Shown here: piece by piece, positions 7,390 to 15,926 of the stretch
Layout: the number at the start of each line of letters is the position of its first letter
Position numbering within the stretch: the first letter of the stretch is position 1
Position numbers and translations under genes: made by a program
Source of the DNA: an uncultured Eubacterium sp.
GTDB lineage: Bacteria; Bacillota; Clostridia; Lachnospirales; Lachnospiraceae
Assembly: GCA_947384955.1 (NCBI GenBank)
Contig: CANDJC010000036.1
Coordinates: 1-37,796 of the forward strand
DNA length: 37,796 nucleotides
Direction of reading: 5' to 3'
Notes under the pieces: model-generated
Told to the model about the DNA's origin: nothing
The model's input: only the letters and a program-made list of their open reading frames with translations
The model's database searches: none

Positions 7390-10300
7390 TCACCATACCT
7401 TCACTGTCTCAAGCACCTTTTCATCCTGGTCCTGTGCGATAAAATCCACTGTCCCGTCCTCCCGCACCGGCCCAAAGCGGCGCACGCCTGCACTGTAGAT
7501 TTCCTCCCCGCTGTCCGGGCTTTCGTTTGCATACTTTTTCGAAGGCTTTAATATAAATTCCCCTTTCCGGTCAATAATGCCCCACATTCCTCCTTTTCCG
7601 TAAAACATCTTCACCGTGCCCCCGTCCTCTGTATACGTCACCACTTCGGCGTCTGTCAGCACGGAAGCAAACCCGTTGGAAAAATAAGTGGCCGCCGCAT
7701 ATCTGCACGGAATGACAAGTTCTCCTTTCTGATTGATATATCCGATGTAACCAGTATTCATATCCCGCACTTCCATCAGGCCGTTTTCATAATAAAGCCC
7801 GCTCTCCGCGGCGCGCATGCCCGTTATCACTTTCGTTTCCCGAAACTGCTCATCATAAAAACGGATTTCATAAGCCCTGCTGTCCGCGACCATATATCCC
7901 TGCGGCACTTTTGTGATAACGCTGTAAGTCCCTCCGCAGTCATAGCTGAGTACCGGGTGATACAAATCCGTGCTCCTGGAAACATGCATCGTGCCGTTGT
8001 ATTCAAACACCAGATATTCTCCCGCGGAATAACGCAGATTATCCCACCTTCGCACCGGCAGCGACTGTGTCCCGTCCAGCTTTTCAAAATACCGCTGCCT
8101 CTGGCTGTCATTGACAGGCTTATCCGTATGGCTGATTTTTCCCAGCTTTCGCAGCTTTTCCTGTTCATCCTGTTTTTCCCGCTCACTCCTGCTTCCGATT
8201 TCGACCGCGCTTGCCCACACATATCTGCCGGACACAAGGTCTGGCACCAGCTCATACTGCCTGCCGTCCTTTTCATAAAAACGTTCCTGCGTCTCTGTTT
8301 CGTTCCGCGTCTCTTTCTCCGTTTCATGAAAAGGCTGCATCTGCCTGTATATGTTTTCCTCTGTAAACCTGTACCATGCAGCGTCCGGCTTCTGTTTGTG
8401 GCGTTCTAACACTTCCTGATACTGTTCTTCTGAAATCTGTATTCCGTCTTCTTTATAAGTTACGGTCTGGAAATCCTCAGAGGTTTCGCTTCTGGCAGGC
8501 AGTTCAATCCTGCAGCTGTTATCCTGAAAGCGGACCGTTCCAATTCCCGTATCCGGTCTTGCAAGCGCCATGTAAATAAACGTCCCGTCGGTTTTAAGGC
8601 TGGAAATAGATTTATAATGCTCCTGATAACCCCGGACTCTGCCATCTGCCCGCTTCAGTATCATAAATCCGCCCATATCTCCCGCCACATCCGTAATATG
8701 CAATATGACCTCCGCTTCTTTATCGCCGTCTAAATCCAAAGCGGCAAATTCATAAATCTGCACAAAACTGCTGTCCGGGCTGAATAAATCCAGAATTTCT
8801 GTAAGATTTACAGGTTCTGCCCTGCTGCTGTCCTGCGCATAATAATCAATCTGCTTTCTGTCAGTCATCACTGCCCGGTAATCATCGGCCGCTTCTTCTG
8901 TCAGATACCGGCACGGCATATCTGCATCATTTACCTGCGCATCTGCCCCGTCTGTCTGTGCCCCCTGTGTACCGGCTGCTTCATCCGGCTGTCCCTGTGC
9001 ACCGTCTGTTTCATCCGGCTGTGCACCGTCTGTCCTGCCGAATTGTCCTCTGGCTGTTCCATCCGGCTGCGCGCCGTTTCTGTGCACCTGCGTGCCGTTT
9101 CCGTCTGAATCTGCACCCGCTGAGTCAGCGGATGACACTGCATCTTCTGACTGAGTCCGACCGCCTGCCGCCCCGGTTCCCGGCTTCGCACTGTAAATCA
9201 AAGCGCATCCGCTGACAGCCAGCACAGGCAGTATCGAAAGCAGCAGCGCGGGAATTCTTTTTCTGCGGTATTTTGCAATGGTTACAAGCCTTTCTTTTAA
9301 TACCCCCTTCTCTCCCGCCAGAGAAGCCGCCGGCGTAATACTGGCGGATGACGGCGCGCCTGCCACCGCTAACAGCGTCTCCCCGTAACGGCGGCGCTGC
9401 ACAGCGCTCATGCCCCGGATAACCGCCTCATCGCAGGACAGCTCACAGCTGCGGCTGATTTCCCGGCGTATCAGAATAAACAGCGGATGAAACCAGTACA
9501 GGCTGCTTACCGCTGTCACAAGCCATTTATAAAGCAGGTCAAAACGCCTTGCATGTACAAGCTCATGTGCCAGAATCCCCCTGAGCATATCTTCTTTGCC
9601 CGTACCTTCCCATCCGCTGCCCGTGGCCGTTTCCGTCTTTTTCGCAGGCACAGCCGGAAGCACAATGACCGGATGTATCACGCCAGTCAGCATAGGCGTA
9701 TCCGCAAGAGCCGATTCCGCAAGACCGATACGTCCAGCGGGTTCCAGTTCTTTCAGGATTTCTTCCGCCCGGCCCGGCGCCCTGGACAAAGACTTTTTCA
9801 CCCTGCCGGTAAAATGCAGCGCTGCAAAGACATGCCAGCCAAAATATGCCAGTGCCCCGGCTGACCATAAAAAGAACCAAAAAGAAGGCCGGCAAAACCG
9901 CCCCGCAGATCCCGGCCCGGACAGCCGCCCTGTCCGGCCGTCACTGCCATCCGGCAAAGATATATCCGCCAGAGCGGAAAAAACGGACTCTTCTGCCCCG
10001 CTGCCAGTCTGGCTGGAAGATTCTGAGGTATCCAGCCTGCTTTCCGTCCGGCCGGAAGATTTCCATGCTTTCCGTCCGCTTTCCGCCCGGCTGAAAAATT
10101 CTGATATATCCGGCCCGGGCGCTGTCTCACCCGAAAATTTAAATATATCCAGTCCGAATTTCGTTTTTCCTGGAGACGGATATGTTTCCAGTCCCGCTTC
10201 TGCTTTTCCTAAAGACGGATACGCTTCCTGTCCGCCTTCTGCTTTTCCTGGAGACGGATACGCCTCCTGTCCGGCTGCCTGGCCGTTTTCTGCTGTTTCC

Positions 10301-10578
10301 TGAGAAGCTTTCAAGAATGCCGCGGCGTTTTGTTTTGAAAGGCTGTCAGCTGCCGGTTCTAACCCGTCTGCACGGATATCGGAGATATGAAAAACAGCCG
10401 GAAGCGTCACCGTAACCCCTGTCGGCACACAAAATCGCAGAAGCACCAAAAGCCACAGGTAATAGACTACATTCCATCCTGCCAGCCTGCAAATCACAGG
10501 CCGCAAAAGCAGCAGCAGCAAAGCGGCAAGCGAGCCAAAGAAACCCATGCGTAAAATTACTGACAAAAATTCCTGCAT
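7390..10578 (-). CDS. blaR1: BlaR1/MecR1-like M56 membrane metallopeptidase with unusual extracellular part
   Basis: 1062 aa. Membrane segments lie near residues 5-30, 38-60, 232-255 and 443-462. The M56 zinc site is HELVH at 338-342, followed by the conserved SCELSCDEA (377-385) containing the third-ligand Glu. In BlaR1 proteins ligand sensing activates this protease, which leads to loss of the BlaI repressor. Between the second and third segments sits a run of seven 13-residue repeats (103-193). After the last segment come a Ser/Gly/Asp/Gln-rich linker (about 465-560), a domain containing LDLDGDKEAEV, and WG/KWG-like repeats near the C-terminus (GYIGYINQKGELVIP, MWGIIDRKGEF). I see no penicillin-binding STxK-type domain, so the signal is probably not a beta-lactam. 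The start ATG directly follows the blaI stop (TAAATG). Confidence 0.85.
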   Translation of the reverse strand: MQEFLSVILRMGFFGSLAALLLLLLRPVICRLAGWNVVYYLWLLVLLRFCVPTGVTVTLPAVFHISDIRADGLEPAADSLSKQNAAAFLKASQETAENGQAAGQEAYPSPGKAEGGQEAYPSLGKAEAGLETYPSPGKTKFGLDIFKFSGETAPGPDISEFFSRAESGRKAWKSSGRTESRLDTSESSSQTGSGAEESVFSALADISLPDGSDGRTGRLSGPGSAGRFCRPSFWFFLWSAGALAYFGWHVFAALHFTGRVKKSLSRAPGRAEEILKELEPAGRIGLAESALADTPMLTGVIHPVIVLPAVPAKKTETATGSGWEGTGKEDMLRGILAHELVHARRFDLLYKWLVTAVSSLYWFHPLFILIRREISRSCELSCDEAVIRGMSAVQRRRYGETLLAVAGAPSSASITPAASLAGEKGVLKERLVTIAKYRRKRIPALLLSILPVLAVSGCALIYSAKPGTGAAGGRTQSEDAVSSADSAGADSDGNGTQVHRNGAQPDGTARGQFGRTDGAQPDETDGAQGQPDEAAGTQGAQTDGADAQVNDADMPCRYLTEEAADDYRAVMTDRKQIDYYAQDSSRAEPVNLTEILDLFSPDSSFVQIYEFAALDLDGDKEAEVILHITDVAGDMGGFMILKRADGRVRGYQEHYKSISSLKTDGTFIYMALARPDTGIGTVRFQDNSCRIELPARSETSEDFQTVTYKEDGIQISEEQYQEVLERHKQKPDAAWYRFTEENIYRQMQPFHETEKETRNETETQERFYEKDGRQYELVPDLVSGRYVWASAVEIGSRSEREKQDEQEKLRKLGKISHTDKPVNDSQRQRYFEKLDGTQSLPVRRWDNLRYSAGEYLVFEYNGTMHVSRSTDLYHPVLSYDCGGTYSVITKVPQGYMVADSRAYEIRFYDEQFRETKVITGMRAAESGLYYENGLMEVRDMNTGYIGYINQKGELVIPCRYAAATYFSNGFASVLTDAEVVTYTEDGGTVKMFYGKGGMWGIIDRKGEFILKPSKKYANESPDSGEEIYSAGVRRFGPVREDGTVDFIAQDQDEKVLETVKVW
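10000..10272 (-). repeat. 39-bp minisatellite inside the blaR1-like gene (7 units)
   Basis: Seven in-frame units of 13 codons encode residues 103-193. The first three are nearly alike (GQEAYPSPGKAEG, GQEAYPSLGKAEA, GLETYPSPGKTKF); the last four are diverged but keep the register, for example GPDISEFFSRAES. 273 bp equals 7 x 39 exactly. The graded divergence suggests recent duplication at the N-terminal side of the array. It falls in the loop between two membrane segments of the sensor. Confidence 0.85.
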
Positions 10579-10956
10579 TTACTTCTCCTCCTCCCACAGC
10601 CCCGAAAACATCTCCTGCAGCTCCTCCAAATCCTCCCGCTGCAGCTGCTCATGCCGCACGAGTGCCGCCGCCATCGCTTTCGCACTCCCTTCATATAATT
10701 TGTCAATTAGTTTTTTTACCCGGTAACAGCTTAATTCCTCCTGTCCGACAAGCGGATAGTAATACCAGACCTCCCTTTTTTCCTGTGCCACCGCCTCCTT
10801 CTGGCACAGCCGGCGCAGCAGCGTCTTGGTAGTATCCTTGTTGCGGCCGCAAAGCGCGGCTTTTATCTGCGCCAGCGTCAGCGGCTGCTTTGCACTCCAT
10901 AACACCTTCATAATCTCCAGCTCGGCATCGGTAATTTTTTCTTTTGCTTCTGACAT
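10579..10956 (-). CDS. blaI: BlaI/MecI/CopY-family transcriptional repressor
   Basis: 125 aa. A winged helix-turn-helix fills the N-terminal two thirds (ELEIMKVLWSAKQPLTLAQI, then TKTLLRRLCQKEAV). The C-terminal helices (AMAAALVRHEQLQREDLEEL) are the dimerisation region. These repressors bind TACA/TGTA dyads and are inactivated through a BlaR1-type protease, encoded directly downstream with stop and start abutting. The ATG at 10956 is preferred: AAGGAGG lies 6 nt upstream, while the ATG at 10962 touches it. Two matching dyads lie in the promoter region, so autoregulation is very likely. The target regulon beyond this pair is not visible. Confidence 0.9.
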   Translation of the reverse strand: MSEAKEKITDAELEIMKVLWSAKQPLTLAQIKAALCGRNKDTTKTLLRRLCQKEAVAQEKREVWYYYPLVGQEELSCYRVKKLIDKLYEGSAKAMAAALVRHEQLQREDLEELQEMFSGLWEEEK

Positions 10957-10984
10957 TGGCATCCTCCTTCCAGTCGGTGCAGGT

Positions 10985-10994
10985 TACAATTGTT
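10985..10994. promoter_or_regulatory. Second BlaI-type operator in the leader
   Basis: TACAATTGTT contains the perfect 8-bp palindrome ACAATTGT and resembles the operator overlapping the promoter. It lies about 15 bp downstream of the -10 on the transcribed side. Paired operators are usual for this family. Confidence 0.5.
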
Positions 10995-11004
10995 CCTTAC
11001 ATAG

Positions 11005-11033
11005 AGTATACAGCTGTAACCCGCGCATGTCAA
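11005..11033 (-). promoter_or_regulatory. Promoter of the blaI-blaR1 operon
   Basis: On the minus strand TTGACA (11028-11033), a 17-bp spacer, then TATACT (11005-11010): a near-consensus sigma-A promoter. The -10 and the adjoining spacer are covered by the operator dyad at 11006-11020. Confidence 0.8.
11006..11020. promoter_or_regulatory. BlaI-type operator overlapping the -10 element
   Basis: TACAGCTGTA (11009-11018) is a perfect dyad of the TACA/TGTA type bound by BlaI/MecI proteins, within the partly symmetrical GTATACAGCTGTAAC. Repressor bound here would block RNA polymerase. Confidence 0.7.
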
Positions 11034-11057
11034 CTGCATATTACCGCTCCCTTAACG

Positions 11058-12146
11058 CTACACATCCGAAAGCTTTCGAATAATCCCGCAGCATTTATAA
11101 CGCCGCAGCGGATAAACTTCCACCGGAACTCCTTTCTCCTCTGCCAGCCGCAGAATATGCATAAGCCCCCTGTCTGACTGGCCCTGCTCAGCTATCAGCA
11201 CCTTCCACGGAATCCGCCTCAGCAAAACCCTGGTCGTTTCCCCAATACCAGGCTTGATAAAATGAATATCCGAAACGCCAAATGTCTCTGCAATCTGTCT
11301 GACCTCATCCATTCCGCATCCTACAGTATTTTTTTGCACCTCTCCCTCCCGGCTAAATTCCTGCTCTGCCTTCACCTGTTTTGTAAAATGCTTTTCCACT
11401 GCTTCTATAAAAGCATACGACAAATCTGCCTGTTCGTATTCCCCGTAATAAACAGCCCCATGAAAATCATCCTCCCCGATAATATCGCTCCTTAAAAACG
11501 TCCTGCTAATCAGTCCTGAAACGGTACAGTTCAAACAGGAGCTCGGAATCAGAATATCCTCATGCGTTCCGCAAAGCTGCGTGACTCCTGCCGGATCTGC
11601 GAGCACGGCTAACTGCGAAGACACACCCGGATAAGCAGCCATGCTCTTTTGAAGCTCCTTTAATATCGCGCCCTTTCCAGTCCATCCGTCCACAAATAAA
11701 AGCTGCTGCGGTTCATATTTTTCCAGCAGATATTTCATGGCATTGCGGTCAATTCCGCGGCCGCGTATAATCGACACCGCATAATGCGGCACTTCTATCC
11801 CGTCACTCTGTTTGAAATACCGCTTTAACAGAATGCCTGCCGCAATCCCGGCTCTTGCAAGGGAAACAAGCACCGTCTGCCTCCCCCTTTTTTCGATAAT
11901 TTTCCCAGCCAGATTTGCCACCGCCTGCGCCGTAGGAGCTGCAAAATGTTCCAGTGCATCCTCATATGCCCGCATATATTTTTCCGTCGGGACATATTCC
12001 TCCGGAAGCATCTCGCAGTAATGCCTCCCGGACTGTATCAGCCGCTCCCGCTCACAGGCCGGCTGCGGCTTTACCAGCCCTGTAATATCCTTTAATAAAA
12101 TCGTTACATCTTCTTCCTTATAAGAACTCCTCACGAAAGACACCAC
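11058..12146 (-). CDS. PRTase_1/StiP-type phosphoribosyltransferase-like protein with C-terminal PELOTA-like domain
   Basis: 362 aa. The start SSYKEEDVTILLKDITG is typical of the StiP/PRTase_1 family found in tellurite-resistance and stress (ter) loci. VLVSLARAGIAAGILLKRYF and LLFVDGWTGKGAI match the nucleotide-binding and PRPP-loop regions of a phosphoribosyltransferase. The end (VLIAEQGQSDRGLMHILRL, then PVEVYPLRRYKCCGII) fits the L7Ae/PELOTA-like RNA-binding domain described for this family. In ter loci these proteins are proposed to help build a nucleoside-like metabolite. The GTG start at 12146 overlaps the end of the upstream PRTase gene by 16 bp, indicating coupling; no ATG is available nearby. 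No TerD, ATP-grasp or HAD partner is seen in the window. Confidence 0.75.
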   Translation of the reverse strand: MVSFVRSSYKEEDVTILLKDITGLVKPQPACERERLIQSGRHYCEMLPEEYVPTEKYMRAYEDALEHFAAPTAQAVANLAGKIIEKRGRQTVLVSLARAGIAAGILLKRYFKQSDGIEVPHYAVSIIRGRGIDRNAMKYLLEKYEPQQLLFVDGWTGKGAILKELQKSMAAYPGVSSQLAVLADPAGVTQLCGTHEDILIPSSCLNCTVSGLISRTFLRSDIIGEDDFHGAVYYGEYEQADLSYAFIEAVEKHFTKQVKAEQEFSREGEVQKNTVGCGMDEVRQIAETFGVSDIHFIKPGIGETTRVLLRRIPWKVLIAEQGQSDRGLMHILRLAEEKGVPVEVYPLRRYKCCGIIRKLSDV

Positions 12147-13417
12147 CTGACTACATAAATTTTATGATTTTTAAGCCCCACAGCCCGTACCAGCGCCTGT
12201 ATCCCTTCCTGCTCCCTGCTGTGCGAATCCGTCATAATCACCACTGCATCATAAGAAGCCAGCTCATAAACAAACGTCCTCCTGTCCTTATCATAGCATC
12301 CAGGCAGTTCATATCTTACATGCAGCGGATACTGCTCTTCTTTAAATACCGCAATCGGGCTTCTTGTCGTCGCATGAAACCAGACCTGCGCCCCGGCCTT
12401 TTCCAGATGCTCCGCCATAAGCAGTGCCGGATACATAAACTCCTCCGTTCCAAGCACGAGAATACTGCCTGATAATCCGCCATGCAGAAACTCTTTTGTC
12501 TGTTTCACCAGATATCTGCAAGCCTTTTCATAATCTGCGGCAGAAACCAGCTGCCTTGCATCCACCCAGCCGCCAGCCGAAAATTCCTGCACCGTATACG
12601 CTCTCTGATTTCCCTTCCCATGCTCCGCCTTCTTTTCTCCTGAATCCCGGGCTGTCCTGCATCTGCCGGTTTCTTCCATTTCCTTTCTCTCCAAACCCTG
12701 ACTTCCTGCTGACTGACAGACAGTATTTCTTTCAGTTTTATTTCTTTCTGCTTCCCGGCTGCTGTATCTGCCGCCATTTTCCTGCTGCATAAAAGAAATA
12801 TATTCTCCTTTTTGCGTATACTGCCGAAGCATCTGCGAATAAGCCGCATGGTCCGTTTTCACAAGATAAAAAAGCCGGATATTCCTCCTTTCGTATACAG
12901 CCAGTGCATCTTTATCCATTCCATTTAAAATCGACGCCGCCGCATATTCTCTCTCCCCTGGATATTCTTTTTTCATAACATCTATAAGATTAAGAATCGT
13001 ATTCCCAGTCGTCACCTCATCCTCTGCAAAAATAACCAGCTCCGTACGGGCCATTACCCGGTCCAGGTGATTCTTCACAAGCCTCTGCTGCACCGCATGG
13101 CTGTGTTCTTCTGAAAAATTTAAATACTGCGCCCCTTCGACTTCCTCCCTGGTCGTCTGCAGATAAAAAGCGCCCAGACTGACCGCAGTCTGGGCTCCAA
13201 TCGCCGTAGCAGTTTCTGCAAATCCAATCACTAATACATGTTTCCCCTCACAGAATGCTTTTACGGTATCAGCAAGCGCCCGAAACAGAGCGAGCACCTT
13301 TCCAGGCTCTGCCGGAATATGCTTGCCCTGAAGCGGGTTTACGAGAAGATAGTCTCTTTTTTTATTGTTTTCCCTTTTTGCGACTCTTACAAGGTCTGAT
13401 TCCTGATATAACTGCAT
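12131..13417 (-). CDS. PRTase_2-TRSP protein (ter-type phosphoribosyltransferase)
   Basis: 428 aa. The N-terminal phosphoribosyltransferase domain has the canonical PRPP motif VIFAEDEVTTGNTILNLI and the upstream loop VLVIGFAETATAIG. A charged, low-complexity linker (about residues 200-265) leads to the C-terminal TRSP domain, which shows the family signature TTRSPI and AVVIMTDSHSREQEG. Family members pair with PRTase_1/StiP proteins in ter stress loci, and that partner follows here with a 16-bp overlap. The ATG at 13417 is chosen because GGAGG lies 6 nt upstream; the reading frame extends a further 11 codons without a ribosome site. A perfect palindrome CAATATATATTG lies at 13432-13443, just upstream of the ribosome binding site. 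Confidence 0.8.
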   Translation of the reverse strand: MQLYQESDLVRVAKRENNKKRDYLLVNPLQGKHIPAEPGKVLALFRALADTVKAFCEGKHVLVIGFAETATAIGAQTAVSLGAFYLQTTREEVEGAQYLNFSEEHSHAVQQRLVKNHLDRVMARTELVIFAEDEVTTGNTILNLIDVMKKEYPGEREYAAASILNGMDKDALAVYERRNIRLFYLVKTDHAAYSQMLRQYTQKGEYISFMQQENGGRYSSREAERNKTERNTVCQSAGSQGLERKEMEETGRCRTARDSGEKKAEHGKGNQRAYTVQEFSAGGWVDARQLVSAADYEKACRYLVKQTKEFLHGGLSGSILVLGTEEFMYPALLMAEHLEKAGAQVWFHATTRSPIAVFKEEQYPLHVRYELPGCYDKDRRTFVYELASYDAVVIMTDSHSREQEGIQALVRAVGLKNHKIYVVRWCLS

Positions 13418-13522
13418 AATTCCTCCATTTTCAATATATATTGCAAGCATAGCACAAAAACATAAATATATCTAGTTATTTACTTTACATAACCGCATAA
13501 CCCGCTGAGGAGCTTCCTGTAT

Positions 13523-14539
13523 CTATCCCCTCTCCACCCGGCGCACATACTCCTCATATTCCCTCAAAACATCCGCTATCCTCAGACTCTCCTCCTCACC
13601 AGCAAAATCATCCGCCCCCTGTTCCAGCCGGAAATAAAAACTCACCGTCACCTTCGCATCCCGCACCCTCCCGGCCTGTATGTTCCTCACCGTCAGCTTC
13701 ACCCTTGCCAGCTGTTTTTTCAGCAGCGGAACCACGCTGAAATACAGCCGGTCGTCTTCCAGTGACAGATGCCCGAGTGACTCTCCCTGCTTATTTACAG
13801 TCAGAATCCTGTTCTCTTCAAAAGAATGCGGATATACCGTCTCTCCCTCCTTCAGCTGCCGCATTGCCTGAAACATCCGGCTGTTTCCCTTTGTACCCAG
13901 AAACGCTTTCAAATGATAAATTTCCCTGCCCCGTTCATCTGTCGTCTGAGGCTTTGCAATGCTTCGCAGCGTTTTCACCGGATGAACGTACTGCAGGGCC
14001 AGACTTTGAAAAAGCCTGGCCTGAAAGCGGAAAAACACTTCCTGCGCATGAATTTCCTGTGTATGAATCTGTTTACGGAAATCCTTCCCGGATTCTGCCG
14101 CCGTCTCGAGCAGCTCTCTGGATGCATGGCGGATACTTGTCAGAAATAATGCAAAATCTTCCTCATCCGGGTCCCACATGTATTTCCCGCGTGCCGCCCT
14201 GTAATACAGCTGTTCATCCGACACTTCCATGCTGTAGTAAAGATAAATATTTCTGTCACAAAAGGCTTTTTCATTTATCCCGGCCTTCCAGGGTATGTCC
14301 TGTTCCTTCCGGGACGCGCCCTGCATCCCTTCCTCCTTCGATGTGCCAGCGCAGCCGGATTTTTTCAGCAGTTCATATGCTTCATTAATCTCCTGCGTCC
14401 GCCTGACATGCTCCGGGCTGTCCGCTCCTGCCGTATCCGGGTGGCAGCTGCCAATCATACGGCGGTATTTTCGTTTCACTGCCGCGCTGTCATCCTGGTC
14501 AGAAATACCAAGTATCCGTTTCGCCTGTTCAAAATTCAT
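13523..14539 (-). CDS. J-domain (DnaJ-like) protein of unknown partner
   Basis: 338 aa. Residues 1-65 are a J domain with the HPD motif at 33-35, which stimulates the ATPase of DnaK-type chaperones. The remaining ~250 residues lack the Gly/Phe region, zinc fingers and client-binding repeats of classical DnaJ, and I recognise no domain in them. Such J proteins usually recruit Hsp70 to a specific target. The ter-type PRTase pair begins about 105 bp downstream on the same strand, so co-transcription is possible. The ribosome binding site before the ATG at 14539 is weak (CCGGATGTTACA), and a GTCAGA/TCTGAC dyad lies just upstream. Confidence 0.7.
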   Translation of the reverse strand: MNFEQAKRILGISDQDDSAAVKRKYRRMIGSCHPDTAGADSPEHVRRTQEINEAYELLKKSGCAGTSKEEGMQGASRKEQDIPWKAGINEKAFCDRNIYLYYSMEVSDEQLYYRAARGKYMWDPDEEDFALFLTSIRHASRELLETAAESGKDFRKQIHTQEIHAQEVFFRFQARLFQSLALQYVHPVKTLRSIAKPQTTDERGREIYHLKAFLGTKGNSRMFQAMRQLKEGETVYPHSFEENRILTVNKQGESLGHLSLEDDRLYFSVVPLLKKQLARVKLTVRNIQAGRVRDAKVTVSFYFRLEQGADDFAGEEESLRIADVLREYEEYVRRVERG

Positions 14540-14550
14540 TGTAACATCCG

Positions 14551-14563
14551 GTCAGATTCTGAC
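14551..14563. promoter_or_regulatory. 13-bp perfect dyad upstream of the J-domain gene
   Basis: GTCAGATTCTGAC is a 6+1+6 perfect inverted repeat, 12 bp before the start codon of the J-domain gene and 34 bp after the end of the DUF4179 gene. It may be an operator or a small hairpin masking the ribosome site. It is too short and lacks the T run for a terminator. Confidence 0.35.
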
Positions 14564-14597
14564 TTTCCTTTCTGTATTCTGCCATGCATTTTCTATT

Positions 14598-15926
14598 TTA
14601 CTCAGCCGGGTTCTGTCCTTCGCCGCCTGCCGGTTTATCCGCAGATTCTTTCGGAATATAAACTGCAAACGTGACCGTTCCGTCTTCGTTTAAAGTAAAC
14701 GTCTCGATTCTCAGGCTGTCCAGCCCTTTTTCGGAATAACTGATGTCAAAGCAGTCAGACATGCCGGGCTCTGCATCCTTAAAAAACCAGGATACCCGCA
14801 TTTTGCCGGAAGAAGAGCCGCGTTCTCCCATATCATACGCATATTCCACATATCCGTCCTCGTCTGGCACAAGCACCTGAACCGTACTTTCTGCCCGGTC
14901 CGCATACTGGTCAATATTTTCCGGTGTCAGACGGTCTGTCCATGCCCGGACCTTTTGTTCTGCTTCTATTTCTTCGGCGCTCCTGAAAACGGTTTCTGTT
15001 TCCTTATCTGTCTCAGCTTTTCCCGAAGCCCCCTCATTTTCTGACTTTCCTGTGTTCTCCGGCTCTTCCGCGTTTTCTGATTTTTCTGATTTATCTGATT
15101 TATCTTTATCCTCATCTTCCTGCATGCTGGTTTTATATGCAGCCGCCGCTTCCGGGTCTGCCTTTGCAGGGTCAATCGGGAGGGAAAACAGCGCATTTAA
15201 TCCTTCATATGCTTCGTTTCTTGAAATCTCCCCGGTTGATTCATCATAATCATACGCTTGCTGGTTATAAAACGGCCCGTCGCTGACGCACAGGTACAGG
15301 TCATGGTCTGCAAATATTTCCACATTGTCACATTCCGTGAGCCTGTATAAAACGCCGTTTTCCCCAAATTCCGAATAAGCGCCGTGCATCGAAGCCATAT
15401 TATACCAGTTCGGGTCATATCCTTTGATAAGCGGCGAGATAAAAAACGAAAGGTCTGCATATGCGTCTTGTGAAGTATCCGGCATCGGTGTTCCGTCTTC
15501 GTATTCAATCGCTGTCACCGCGTAAGTCCTGTCCTTTCTGACTGTACCGTCTGCTGTCAGCTCAAAGTCCGTAATATCCCTGCCGGAAACTATGCCAAGA
15601 AGCGTTACTTTATAGCCGTTTAAAACCTGGCTTTCCTGAATCCGCACCGCGTCGGTTCCCTGAAACGCCGCTGTCAGCCTGTCATCCTGCAGATTCTGCG
15701 ACACCTTTTCCGGCGTCAGGTATTTCCATGCCGCATATGCGGTCACAGAGCCTGCTCCTAGTATAAGCGCTGCTGTTAATACTGCTGCCTGAATTTTTCC
15801 TGCATGTCTTGCTGCCATATTGTCTGTCTCCTTTGCCTGATTTAAAATTCTCTGATTTAGCCAGAAATCCGGTTCATCCATAGGAGTAAGGGCTTGTTTT
15901 AACATTTCATCTAAATTCTTTTTCAT
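14598..15926 (-). CDS. DUF4179-type membrane protein, probable anti-sigma factor
   Basis: 442 aa. Cytoplasmic N-terminus (MKKNLDEMLKQALTPMDEPD), one membrane segment near residues 46-66 (IQAAVLTAALILGAGSVTAY), then a large extracellular part with the DUF4179-like fold and an acidic low-complexity stretch of Lys/Glu/Ser (about 270-315) before a final beta-rich domain. It overlaps the ECF sigma gene by 20 bp, and its GGAGG ribosome site lies inside that gene: the usual layout of a sigma/anti-sigma pair. It is expected to hold the sigma factor at the membrane until a signal arrives. The signal is unknown. Confidence 0.75.
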   Translation of the reverse strand: MKKNLDEMLKQALTPMDEPDFWLNQRILNQAKETDNMAARHAGKIQAAVLTAALILGAGSVTAYAAWKYLTPEKVSQNLQDDRLTAAFQGTDAVRIQESQVLNGYKVTLLGIVSGRDITDFELTADGTVRKDRTYAVTAIEYEDGTPMPDTSQDAYADLSFFISPLIKGYDPNWYNMASMHGAYSEFGENGVLYRLTECDNVEIFADHDLYLCVSDGPFYNQQAYDYDESTGEISRNEAYEGLNALFSLPIDPAKADPEAAAAYKTSMQEDEDKDKSDKSEKSENAEEPENTGKSENEGASGKAETDKETETVFRSAEEIEAEQKVRAWTDRLTPENIDQYADRAESTVQVLVPDEDGYVEYAYDMGERGSSSGKMRVSWFFKDAEPGMSDCFDISYSEKGLDSLRIETFTLNEDGTVTFAVYIPKESADKPAGGEGQNPAE

